Positions 24,897 through 33,292 of a stretch of DNA of 64,000 nucleotides are shown piece by piece. The stretch's first letter is position 1. Every line of letters begins with the position of its first letter. The position numbers were made by a program, and so were the translations under genes. This DNA comes from Acidobacteriota bacterium (GTDB lineage Bacteria; Acidobacteriota; UBA6911; RPQK01; JAJDTT01). The notes below the pieces were generated by a model, which did not search any database, was not told the DNA's origin, and saw only the letters and a list, made by a program, of their open reading frames with translations. The stretch spans positions 18,136 through 82,135 of the forward strand of contig JAPPLF010000042.1 in assembly GCA_028874215.1 (NCBI GenBank), given 5' to 3'.

Positions 24897-25757
24897 ATGA
24901 ACATTGATCGTCGCCGTTTCATCGAAACCGTTTCCCGGAGCGCCGCGTGCGCCGGTTTCGTTCCGGCATTCTCGGCATTGGGCTGTGCACCGTCCCCCGA
25001 TCCGGAGTCAACCGGTCCGGAGTCGACCAAATCCGAATGGAAGTCCCTGTTCGACGGAGTCTCCCTGAACGGCTGGCACACCAACCCGGAGAAGATCGGT
25101 CACGGCACCGGTGGGCAGTGGGCCGTTGAGGAGGGAACCATCACGGGTCAGCAGGATCCCCCCGGCTCGGGCAACGGCGGCATCCTGCTCACCGACGAGA
25201 AGTTCATGGACTTCGAGCTCTCCATCGACATCAAACCGGACTGGGGAGTCTGCTCGGGACTCTTTCTGCGCAGCAACGACAAGGGCCAGTGCATACAAAT
25301 GATGGTCGACTATCACGACAACGGGAAGATGGGGTTTCTCTACGGCGAAGGGACCTTCGGATTCAACAGCGCCACCTTCGAGGTCAATGGCGTCCTGGAC
25401 CAGGATCAGCAATTGGTCCGTCTCACGCCCATCGGCGGCCGCTCCCTGGAGGAGGCCGGGCTGGTTTCGTCGTGCACGCCGGAGGAATTCATCGAGGCCT
25501 ACAAGATCGACGACTGGAATACGGCCCGGGTCCTCATCACCGGAACCGAACCGCACATCACCACTTGGATCAACGGTCTGAAGATCTGCGAGTTCGACGG
25601 GCCGACCACGACCAATCAGAAGTATGTCGACAACCGCCAGGAGATCGTGAACCGCGTCGGCCAACCCGGCAGCATCGCGGTCCAGGTCCATGGTGGAAAG
25701 GGTTGGCCGACCGGCGCCAAGTGCCGCTGGAAGAACATCCGGATCCGCCCGGCGTAG
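24897..25757 (+). CDS. DUF1080 (3-keto-disaccharide hydrolase-type) lipoprotein
   Basis: 286-aa exported protein. The N-terminus has RRRFIETVSRSA, a Tat-like twin-Arg motif, then a lipobox ALGC (around residue 30). The mature domain shows the LamG/concanavalin-like DUF1080 pattern: WKSLFDGVSLNGWHT, GQWAVEEGTITGQQ, GILLTDEKFMDFELSIDIKPDWGVCSGLFLRS and HITTWINGLKICEFD. The family includes 3-keto-glycoside hydrolases, but many members are uncharacterised. It ends two bases before the converging OppF gene. Confidence 0.82.
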   Translation: MNIDRRRFIETVSRSAACAGFVPAFSALGCAPSPDPESTGPESTKSEWKSLFDGVSLNGWHTNPEKIGHGTGGQWAVEEGTITGQQDPPGSGNGGILLTDEKFMDFELSIDIKPDWGVCSGLFLRSNDKGQCIQMMVDYHDNGKMGFLYGEGTFGFNSATFEVNGVLDQDQQLVRLTPIGGRSLEEAGLVSSCTPEEFIEAYKIDDWNTARVLITGTEPHITTWINGLKICEFDGPTTTNQKYVDNRQEIVNRVGQPGSIAVQVHGGKGWPTGAKCRWKNIRIRPA

Positions 25758-25759
25758 AG

Positions 25760-26605
25760 CTAGGAAGCGGGACTTTCAGTCCCCCTGCGTTCCCACCGGA
25801 TCGGTGGCTGGAAACCTGCCGATCCCAGCCCCCCGCGACCCGGCAGCGACTCCAGCAGGGCGCGAGTGTATGCATGTCGTGGCTTCCGCAAGACTTTCTC
25901 CGTCGGTCCCGCCTCCACAATGCGTCCCCGGCGCATCACGTGCACCCGGGAGGTCAGGTATCGCACCAGAGCCAAATCGTGGGAAATAAACAGGATGGCC
26001 AGGTTCCGTCGGGACCGGAGCCGTCGCAGGAGGTTGGCGAGACGGGCTTGCGCCGACTGATCGATGGCGGAGGTGGGCTCGTCCGCAATCAGGACCTTCG
26101 GTTCGGGCGCCAGGGCCCGGGCGATGCTGACCCGCTGGCGCTGGCCGCCCGACAGTGCCCTGGGAAATCGTCGGGCCTGGGATTCGTCGATGCCGATGGA
26201 TTGAAGCAGCGAGAAGGCTTCCGTCCGGGCCTGCTTGCGCGTCAGTCCCCGCCACACCTGGAGAGCTTCCGCCACCGCCGACCACGCCCGCATCCGGGGG
26301 TTCAGGGACGAATATGGATCCTGGAAGACCATCTGGACCTTCCAGCGCTCGTTCTTGGGGACGTGCTCTCGCGAGTGGGGCGCCGAGACCTGACTGCCTT
26401 CCAACAACACCGTTCCGGAGACCGTCGGCTGGAGGCCAACGAGTGCCCGGGCAAGGGTGGTCTTACCGCTGCCGCTTTCGCCGACCACGCCCACGATCTC
26501 GGCCGGATTGAGTGAAAGGCTGGCGTCTCGGACGGCCTCGAACGCGTCCGAACCCCGTCCGAACCGGACCGTGATGTTGCGCCCCTCCAGCAGCGGTCCG
26601 CTCAT
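25760..26605 (-). CDS. oppF: oligopeptide ABC transporter ATP-binding protein (OppF-like)
   Basis: 281-aa ATPase: Walker A GESGSGKTT, Q-loop MVFQDPYSSLNPRM, signature LSGGQRQRVSIARAL, Walker B KVLIADEPTSAID. The C-terminal tail is short compared with typical OppF. Start 26605 overlaps the OppD stop by four bases (ATGA). A family hairpin (25769-25783, GGGAC-TTTCA-GTCCC) lies in the final codons, where the gene meets the converging DUF1080 gene, and may act as a shared 3'-end structure. Confidence 0.9.
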   Translation of the reverse strand: MSGPLLEGRNITVRFGRGSDAFEAVRDASLSLNPAEIVGVVGESGSGKTTLARALVGLQPTVSGTVLLEGSQVSAPHSREHVPKNERWKVQMVFQDPYSSLNPRMRAWSAVAEALQVWRGLTRKQARTEAFSLLQSIGIDESQARRFPRALSGGQRQRVSIARALAPEPKVLIADEPTSAIDQSAQARLANLLRRLRSRRNLAILFISHDLALVRYLTSRVHVMRRGRIVEAGPTEKVLRKPRHAYTRALLESLPGRGGLGSAGFQPPIRWERRGTESPAS

Positions 26606-27597
26606 GGACCGTCCTCCATGCGGTCGTGGTGAAGACACGCCGTCCGTTGGATTCCGGCAGGCGCCAGAGGCGGTTGGGCATCCTCGCGGCAGTCGGCGTC
26701 CGCCAATGAACAGCGGGGCCAGAAGCGGCAACCGTCGGGCCAAGCGCCGACAGACGCCGGATCCCCTGGAATGGTCTCCAGATCTTCTCCGGGCACCGCC
26801 AGGTCCACCCGCGACGCCAGCAAGGCTCGCGTATAGGGATGGCGCGGATGCCTGACCACCGCGTCCAGAGGGCCGTTCTCGACCGACGCACCGGCGTACA
26901 TGACCATCACGCTGTCGCACACCTCCTCGATCACCGCCAGATCGTGGGAGACGAAGATCAGGGCCATCTTCAGACGCTCCCGAAGCCGATTGATCAAGCT
27001 CAGGATCTCGCGTTGGATCGTCACGTCCAGCGCCGTCGTCGGCTCGTCGGCGATCAAGATCTCGGGCTCCTGGGACAGGGCCGCTGCGATCATGACACGC
27101 TGCCGCATACCGCCGGAAAGCTCGTGAGAACGCATCTCCAGGACTTGGCCGGGGCGGAGGATCCGCACCAGGTCCAGAAGCTGGAGCGCCTGATGATCCG
27201 CTTCCGTGTTGGAGACGTCGCGAGCCGCGTGGATTGCCTCCGTCAACTGGGTACGGACCGTGAGAACCGGATTGAGTCCGGCCAGGGAACTCTGCGGGAC
27301 GTATCCGATGCGCCGGCCGCGGATCCGCCGCCAGACCTTCTCGTCGGCCCCCGCCAAGTCCTGGTCCCGATAGAGAATCCTGCCGGAAGCCACTACGGCT
27401 CCGTGGCGCCGGAGTGTCCCCATCAAGGCGCGGCAGAGCATCGTCTTGCCCGAGCCCGACTCACCGACGATGCCCAGAGCCTGATGGCGACGGAGGTGGA
27501 AATCGGCCGTGTCCACGATGGACAACAGGTCTCCCCGGCCACGCGGGACGCCGATGCGCAGGGACTCCACTCGCAGTATCGGGGATTCAATGTTCAC
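26602..27597 (-). CDS. oppD: oligopeptide ABC transporter ATP-binding protein (OppD-like)
   Basis: 331-aa ATPase: Walker A GESGSGKTM, Q-loop YVPQSSLAGLNPV, signature LSGGMRQRVMIAAAL, Walker B ILIADEPTTALD. The tail has the Cys-bearing oligopeptide-type region CRFWPRCSLADADC, which in this subfamily can bind an Fe-S cluster. GTG 27597 overlaps the OppC stop by one base. Probable heterodimer partner of OppF. Confidence 0.9.
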   Translation of the reverse strand: MNIESPILRVESLRIGVPRGRGDLLSIVDTADFHLRRHQALGIVGESGSGKTMLCRALMGTLRRHGAVVASGRILYRDQDLAGADEKVWRRIRGRRIGYVPQSSLAGLNPVLTVRTQLTEAIHAARDVSNTEADHQALQLLDLVRILRPGQVLEMRSHELSGGMRQRVMIAAALSQEPEILIADEPTTALDVTIQREILSLINRLRERLKMALIFVSHDLAVIEEVCDSVMVMYAGASVENGPLDAVVRHPRHPYTRALLASRVDLAVPGEDLETIPGDPASVGAWPDGCRFWPRCSLADADCREDAQPPLAPAGIQRTACLHHDRMEDGP

Positions 27598-28427
27598 TAG
27601 CTTTCCCCCGCGTACCGGCCGGACACTCCGTGGGCCAGCAGCGCGACGCCGATGGCGGTCAGGGAGAGCGCCAGGCCGGGAAAGACGGTGATCCACCACT
27701 GCGTCTGCAGGTAGAGCCGGCCGTCGGCGATCATGGCTCCCCACTCGGGAGTCGGAGGGTTGACTCCCGCCCCCAGAAACGAGAGCGACGACACGGTCAA
27801 CACCACGATGACGAAGTCGCTCAGTCCGTAGGCGACGGTCTCGCTGTAGACGTTGGGAAGGATGTGCCAAACCAGGACCCGCAGCCGCGAATACCCGAGG
27901 ACACGGGTCGCCTCCACGAAGTCGGCGTTCCTCAGGATCAGGGCCCGGGAACGCGCTATACGAGCGTAGCGGGCCCAGTTCACCGCCGCGAGCCCGATCA
28001 GGAGACCGGTGACCCCCGGACCCACGACCGCCACGATGGCGATGACCAGCACCACGAAGGGGAAGGCGTTGATGGCGTCGATCAGCATCAGCCACAACCA
28101 GGCCACGAGACGGTTCCGGGTCGTCCCTAAAACGGCTCCCAGGAAGGTCCCGATGAGAAGCGGCACCGAGACCCCGATGAGCGCCAGGATCAGGTCCAGT
28201 CGGCCCGCGGCGAAGGTCCGGGTGAAGACGTCTCTTCCCAGTTGATCGGTGCCGAAGAGGTGTTCGCCGCCGGGGGCTGACAACGGAGGCCCGGTGGCGC
28301 CGACGGGATCGTGGGGACTGAGCAGAGGGACCAGAACGCTCAGGGCGATCACCAGCAGGACGATGGATATCCCGACCAGGGCGGAACGATTGAGATCCAC
28401 GGGCAGAAGCCGCCGTAGTTGCTTCAT
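27597..28427 (-). CDS. oppC: oligopeptide ABC transporter permease (OppC-like)
   Basis: 276-aa inner-membrane permease: N-terminal helix, then HLFGTDQLGRDVFTR (signature of the DppC/OppC group), six predicted helices and the EAA-loop EATRVLGYSRLRVLVWHILPN. The ATG at 28427 overlaps the OppB stop (ATGA). The longer upstream frame is a shadow of OppB. Confidence 0.9.
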   Translation of the reverse strand: MKQLRRLLPVDLNRSALVGISIVLLVIALSVLVPLLSPHDPVGATGPPLSAPGGEHLFGTDQLGRDVFTRTFAAGRLDLILALIGVSVPLLIGTFLGAVLGTTRNRLVAWLWLMLIDAINAFPFVVLVIAIVAVVGPGVTGLLIGLAAVNWARYARIARSRALILRNADFVEATRVLGYSRLRVLVWHILPNVYSETVAYGLSDFVIVVLTVSSLSFLGAGVNPPTPEWGAMIADGRLYLQTQWWITVFPGLALSLTAIGVALLAHGVSGRYAGES

Positions 28428-29425
28428 GAGACTCGGATCCGCGGATCGAGCCAGCCGCTGACCGTATCGGACAGGAAGCTGACTATGACCACGATGAGCG
28501 CGAATATCAGGACGATCCCCTGGACCACGGGATAGTCGCGCAGCAGGACCCCCTCGACGACCAGGGCCGTCCCCATCCCCGGAAGATTGAAAACGATCTC
28601 GACCACCACCGTGGCGCTCAGAAGTTGTCCCAGGATGTAGCCCAACAGGCTGATGGTGGGGGCCAGCGAAGGCCGCAGCAAGTAGCGCCACACCAGGACC
28701 GGGGCCGGCAGTCCCCGGACGATGGCCGTCTCGACGAACTCCTGCTCCATGGTCTCGGCGATGGAACTCTGGAGGACCCGGGCCAGGATCGGGACCAGAG
28801 CCCCGCTCATGGTCAGGGCGGGGAGCCAGAGATACCGGAGGTTGCCCGGGAACCCGGGTTGATACCCGGCCACCGGGGCCCAACCGAGGCGCACCGCGAA
28901 GAGGAGGATGAGAAGCAGCCCGAAGTAGAAGGAAGGAGTGGCCAGTGAGACGGAGGTGGCGACCCGGAAGGCATGGTCGAACCAGGTGCCGCGGAGCAGG
29001 GCGGCGGCAACCCCCAGCGGAATCGCCATCAGGAGGGCCATCAACACCGTCACGCCGATCAGCCAGGCGGTCATGGGAAGCGTCCGGGCGACGACCGAGT
29101 TGACGCTCTGTCCAGTCTGAATCGAGGTGCCCAGGTCGCCCTGCGCCACCGACGCCAGGTATCTGGCGAACTGTCGAGGAAGACTCCCCTCGAGTCCCAG
29201 GATCTCCCGGTACTTGGCAACCAGTTCCGCGGTGGCGGCGTCCCCCAACAGGAGTTCCACCGGATCGCCGGGGATGAGATGGATCAGAGTGAAGGTGACC
29301 AGCAGCACGCCCAACGCCGCCAACGCGGCCCGGGCGAGATGGCGGAGGCTCCTGGTGAGGAGGTGGGTGCCACTGGCATCAGGGGGTGCGGTCCGGGCGG
29401 AATCGGGAGGCGCTCCGTTACTCAC
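28424..29425 (-). CDS. oppB: oligopeptide ABC transporter permease (OppB-like)
   Basis: 333-aa inner-membrane permease. After a ~25-residue polar N-terminus, helix 1 contains VLLVTFTLIHLIPGDPV (family start). The EAA-loop is ETAIVRGLPAPVLVWRYLLRPSLAP, and the tail is the usual WLDPRIR. GTG 29425 follows directly on the SBP stop. Part of a five-gene operon. Confidence 0.9.
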   Translation of the reverse strand: MSNGAPPDSARTAPPDASGTHLLTRSLRHLARAALAALGVLLVTFTLIHLIPGDPVELLLGDAATAELVAKYREILGLEGSLPRQFARYLASVAQGDLGTSIQTGQSVNSVVARTLPMTAWLIGVTVLMALLMAIPLGVAAALLRGTWFDHAFRVATSVSLATPSFYFGLLLILLFAVRLGWAPVAGYQPGFPGNLRYLWLPALTMSGALVPILARVLQSSIAETMEQEFVETAIVRGLPAPVLVWRYLLRPSLAPTISLLGYILGQLLSATVVVEIVFNLPGMGTALVVEGVLLRDYPVVQGIVLIFALIVVIVSFLSDTVSGWLDPRIRVS

Positions 29426-31009
29426 CTACTCACCGGTGGAAGACGGGTCAGAGTGTCGCTGCAACTCGGCCAGGGTTGCCACCATGGGATTGGTGCCGGG
29501 CGGGAGGTTGGCTTCGAACAGGATCTTCCGGTCGATCCGGCTCCCGACCAGAACGACCCGCTCCGAAATCGGGACGAGCGGCATGTCTTGAAGCGCCAGT
29601 TCCTGGGCGCGATGGATGAGCTCGATTCTCCGGTCGAAATCAACGGCGACGGAGGCCGAGTTCACCAGACGGATCACCTCCGGGTTGCGGTAGCGAAGGG
29701 CTTCGGTCCAGAATGCCCCCGGAATCCATTGACTCCTGAAGAAATTCATGGGACCCGCGGCCAGGCCCGAAAACTGCATCTCGTAGCCGCCGGAACGAAG
29801 ATTGGAGCCGGCCACGGCATCCTCCAGGGGTTCCACCTGAACCTGGATTCCAAGGTCTTGCAGGTTGGCGGCAATGACCAGAGCGGCATCGGTCCAACCG
29901 CTGCGCTGGCCCCAGGCCTGCAACGTCACGCTGAAGCCGTCACTAAAGGGAGTCTTGGCCAACAGCTCCCGCGCGGCCTCAAGGTTCCGCTTTCCGCCGA
30001 AGGGAAGGTTGAACAGGCTTTCCGGCGGTCCCGCGTACTGGAATCCCCGGGCCGGAGGCGAAATGCCGCCGAAGGCCTTCTGATTGACCTCATCCCGGTC
30101 GATGGCCAGCGAGATCGCCTGCCGGACCTGAGCGTTCCGCAAGGGGTGACCGTCCGCCAATCCGCCATTGAAGGCAACGTGGTACTGGCCGTTGTGAGGG
30201 GCGGGGTAAGTCTCGACCCCCGCCGGCAACGAAGCCCTCGCCGTCACCGGCAGGTCGTACACGTAGTCGATGGTCCCGGCAGCCAGTTGCAACACCCGGG
30301 AGGTGGGGTCGGGCACGGCAACCAGCTCGATCCGCTCGATGGCCATGGCACCCCGGACATAGTTGGGATTGGCCTCGATCACCCACCTTGAAGCCCCGGG
30401 AATCCATTCCTTCAGCACGTAGGGACCGGAGCTGACCGGATGGAGGAAGTAGTCGGGGTCCTCTTCGATCCGGGACTGCGGATGGAGCCCCATGGCCATG
30501 TGGGCCAATGCCAGCGGAAGATCCAGGTAGGGTTCCTTCAGGTGGAAAACGACCGTTTTGGGGTCTGGCGCCTCGACCTCCCGGATGGGCGGCAGCAGCA
30601 GCGGGAAGTACGGTCCGGGACGATCGCGGTTTCGCGTGTAGGCGAAGACGGCGTCCCCGCTTGTGACCGGCGTGCCGTCCGAATAGACCAACCCCTCCTT
30701 CAGGGTCACGGTCGCCGTCAGGCCGTCGCCGGAGACCTCCATGGATTCGGCCAGTTCCGGCTCGACCGACCAGTCGTGATTCAGCCGGAAGAGCTGTCCG
30801 GCGATCAGGTACAGGGTGACAATGCTCGGCTGGTGGGTGGAGCCCAGAATGTCCAGGTTGGTGAGCTTCGAACTCAGGGAAATGGTGACCGAAGGGATGG
30901 GCAGTTCGTCCTGTCTCTCTCCCGGGTCAGCGCCGCCTGAATCCGCTGGTCCACATCCGTGCAGGACCGCAAGGCACAGCAGCCAGGCCATGAGAATGAA
31001 TCCTCGCAT
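29426..31009 (-). CDS. oppA: oligopeptide ABC transporter substrate-binding lipoprotein (SBP_bac_5)
   Basis: 527-aa lipoprotein with lipobox VLHGC (Cys near residue 19) and an SBP_bac_5 body: VEPELAESMEVSGDGLTATVTLKEGLVYSDGTPVTSGDAVFAY and QAISLAIDRDEVNQKAFGG. ATG 31009 gives the signal peptide; the frame extends upstream to 31105. It is the first gene of the operon SBP-B-C-D-F. The family also transports nickel, glutathione and heme precursors, so the substrate is open. Confidence 0.9.
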   Translation of the reverse strand: MRGFILMAWLLCLAVLHGCGPADSGGADPGERQDELPIPSVTISLSSKLTNLDILGSTHQPSIVTLYLIAGQLFRLNHDWSVEPELAESMEVSGDGLTATVTLKEGLVYSDGTPVTSGDAVFAYTRNRDRPGPYFPLLLPPIREVEAPDPKTVVFHLKEPYLDLPLALAHMAMGLHPQSRIEEDPDYFLHPVSSGPYVLKEWIPGASRWVIEANPNYVRGAMAIERIELVAVPDPTSRVLQLAAGTIDYVYDLPVTARASLPAGVETYPAPHNGQYHVAFNGGLADGHPLRNAQVRQAISLAIDRDEVNQKAFGGISPPARGFQYAGPPESLFNLPFGGKRNLEAARELLAKTPFSDGFSVTLQAWGQRSGWTDAALVIAANLQDLGIQVQVEPLEDAVAGSNLRSGGYEMQFSGLAAGPMNFFRSQWIPGAFWTEALRYRNPEVIRLVNSASVAVDFDRRIELIHRAQELALQDMPLVPISERVVLVGSRIDRKILFEANLPPGTNPMVATLAELQRHSDPSSTGE

Positions 31010-31296
31010 GGAGGCAGATTCTATAGGAGAGAGCGGCACACGGCCAGCCGCCCGGGGGGTGTCGACCGCCGGGTCATGCCACGCTCGGTTTTCTCTGCTT
31101 GACACGATCCAGCCGAGGGCGTAAACGCGCGGTAGATCGAAAGGATCGGGTGCGAAAGGGACGGCTCAGGCAGAATCTGATGCGAAGTAGAGGAGGGTTC
31201 GACCGCAAGCCGGATCAGACCAGCCGGGACGGGGTCCGGTTTTCGATTCCAATCGCGGATTGGAGATTTCCCATCCCGCAGAAAAGGAAGATGACC

Positions 31297-32862
31297 ATGC
31301 AACCAGGGATTCGTCCGATTGACTTCAAGTATGAGTTCGGTTGGGCCCGGAGAATCCGAGTGTTCCGGGTTCTGGCGAACGTTGGGTTGCTGACCGGTCT
31401 CGCGACCGCGGCCGGTTTGGCTTCAACAAGCGAAGACTGGCGCATGGCGTTGCTGCGAGAACTCGCCCACGCCTACCTGGAGGAGGAGGTCACGCCGGCG
31501 CTCACCGGAGACGAACGCCGAGAACAGTTGGATCGCCTCTTTCGGGAGCTGGGCCGTCGCCTGGCGGACTCGGGACGCGCCGCCGTGCCGGTGCGTCACA
31601 TCGCCTCTCTGGCTCTCCTCGGGAGCGAGTTGGCGGATCCTGACGGTCAGGCCTCGAAGACGTCCGATGTTGGCAAGGTTGCGCCAGGAGAACCGGTCGC
31701 GGAGCCCGCACCTGAAGAACCTCTCGGGGCGGCGAGTCTGACCAAGGGTCAGGAAGGATTCCGCCAAGCCATCGAGCAGTTCCAGGAGCTGCCCATCACG
31801 GAACGCATGGTCATGACCGGCGACGTCACTTCGGGAGTGCAGATGGCGACGGTGCCTGGCAATACGCCGGATCTGACCTCGGTCTTTGGGAGGACTCGCG
31901 TGAACTTTACGTTGAGAGCTCTGCCCGCTCGAAGCCAAGTCTGGGACGAGGGCTACTTCTTCGTTCAGATCGGGGCTGCAGGCGGACCCTTCGACAGTTC
32001 CCCGGTCGGCGGTCCGGCGTCGTTCAGCAGCTTCAACGACGTCGCCAGTGATCGCAGCAGGTTCAACGAACCCATCGCGCGGGGAAATCTCTACCTTGGA
32101 AAGGCCTTCTATGAACAGGGCCTGCGCTGGGGAGGCAATCGCTTGAATGCGAGAGCCGGCGTTCTGGACATCTCGGACTACTTCGATGCCAACGAATTCG
32201 CCAACAACGAAGTCAGACAGTTTGTCAACAGCGCCTTCGTCAACGGGGCCGCCTACAAGACCGGGGTCATTGCTCCAGGCTTGGTCGGAGAATATGAACG
32301 GCCGTTAGAGCACGAGAGATTCAAGGGTGTCGTCTTGCGCCTGGGATACGCGGTTTCCAGGACCGAAAGGGCCTTCACCTCTCCGCTCTGGTCGACGGAA
32401 GCGGCGCTGCGGACGGTATTGGGGAACTATCCGGGCAATTGGCGCGTCGGCATGACTCTCGGCAACGTGGCTGGAGAAGGGGGCGTCAGCGGCTTCTACG
32501 TGAGCGCGGATCAGTGGGTCAGCACCCGCGTCGGATTGTTCGGACGCTATGGAGTGGGCAATTCCGGTCCGGGCTCCCTGGTCTTCGGTCCGGTCCGGTC
32601 CTCGTATTCGGGGGGGATCCAGTGGCGTTTCGCCGGTGAGGGCCTTCAGGATTCCGCCTTGGGCCTCGCCTTCTCACAGGCGTTCCGAATCGATGACGGG
32701 GAATCCCATACCTCCGAGAAAGTGCTGGAGACCTACTACCGGTGGCAGATCACTCGAAACTTCGCCGTGACTCCCGACTTTCAACTGGTCTTCGGGTCCG
32801 GTGGAAGACCGGCCAAGGGGACCCAGGGAGTGGTCGGAGCCCGGGTCCACGTGAGCTTCTGA
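31297..32862 (+). CDS. outer-membrane porin, OprB (carbohydrate-selective) type
   Basis: 521-aa predicted beta-barrel. A signal-like hydrophobic segment (about 28-44) is followed by a polar, partly coiled region to about residue 165, then a barrel with alternating beta strands: FFVQIGAAGGPFDS, NLYLGKAFYEQGL, LNARAGVLDISDYFDANEFANNEVRQFVNSAFVNG, ending VGARVHVSF with the C-terminal Phe of outer-membrane barrels. Two ATGs (31291, 31297) follow AAGGAAG; the second has better spacing. It diverges from the oligopeptide operon. Confidence 0.68.
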   Translation: MQPGIRPIDFKYEFGWARRIRVFRVLANVGLLTGLATAAGLASTSEDWRMALLRELAHAYLEEEVTPALTGDERREQLDRLFRELGRRLADSGRAAVPVRHIASLALLGSELADPDGQASKTSDVGKVAPGEPVAEPAPEEPLGAASLTKGQEGFRQAIEQFQELPITERMVMTGDVTSGVQMATVPGNTPDLTSVFGRTRVNFTLRALPARSQVWDEGYFFVQIGAAGGPFDSSPVGGPASFSSFNDVASDRSRFNEPIARGNLYLGKAFYEQGLRWGGNRLNARAGVLDISDYFDANEFANNEVRQFVNSAFVNGAAYKTGVIAPGLVGEYERPLEHERFKGVVLRLGYAVSRTERAFTSPLWSTEAALRTVLGNYPGNWRVGMTLGNVAGEGGVSGFYVSADQWVSTRVGLFGRYGVGNSGPGSLVFGPVRSSYSGGIQWRFAGEGLQDSALGLAFSQAFRIDDGESHTSEKVLETYYRWQITRNFAVTPDFQLVFGSGGRPAKGTQGVVGARVHVSF

Positions 32863-32974
32863 GCTCGAGCGGGGGTCGTCAAAGGTTCACTCGATCACGA
32901 TGGACTCGGAGGAGTGGACGAACAGCACGTCGTTCGCCCCCACCGAAGGCTCGGAGCGACACGTGCTGGAGTAC
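32863..32974. other. short spacer with a possible gene-end remnant
   Basis: On the minus strand a frame ends in VGANDVLFVHSSESIVIE at about 32890, with clean codon use but no start and no recognised family. It may be the 3' remnant of a lost gene, overlapped at its upstream end by the small membrane-protein gene. I see no promoter or repeat here. Confidence 0.2.
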
Positions 32975-33151
32975 CTACTGATTGAACCGGTCGGCGACAA
33001 AGCCCAGTATAAAGACAAAAATCGTACCCACGAGGCCCATGATCCATCCTGATGCACCCTCTGTCCTAATCACGATCAACGAGACGAGAAACAGACCCGT
33101 CAGGAATCCGAATATCACTAGCTGCTTTGAGCTCCACTTGTGTCTTGCCAT
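32975..33151 (-). CDS. small two-helix membrane protein
   Basis: 58-aa protein with two predicted membrane helices (LVIFGFLTGLFLVSLIVI, about 11-28, and WIMGLVGTIFVFILGFV, about 37-53) and polar ends. The region is AT-richer than its neighbours. A longer in-frame start (33217) would add 22 residues. I recognise no family. Function unknown. Confidence 0.5.
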   Translation of the reverse strand: MARHKWSSKQLVIFGFLTGLFLVSLIVIRTEGASGWIMGLVGTIFVFILGFVADRFNQ

Positions 33152-33292
33152 GTTGTTGGCGCCATCCTCTCCTGGAGTCACCTGGGTACCCCAATCTTCT
33201 TCAGCGCGCCGCCGCAATCGCCGGCGTTCTTGCCAATGAGTGCTCTCTCGGCATGATCGCCGGACCGTACACGTGGCGGGCGCGCCCCTTGG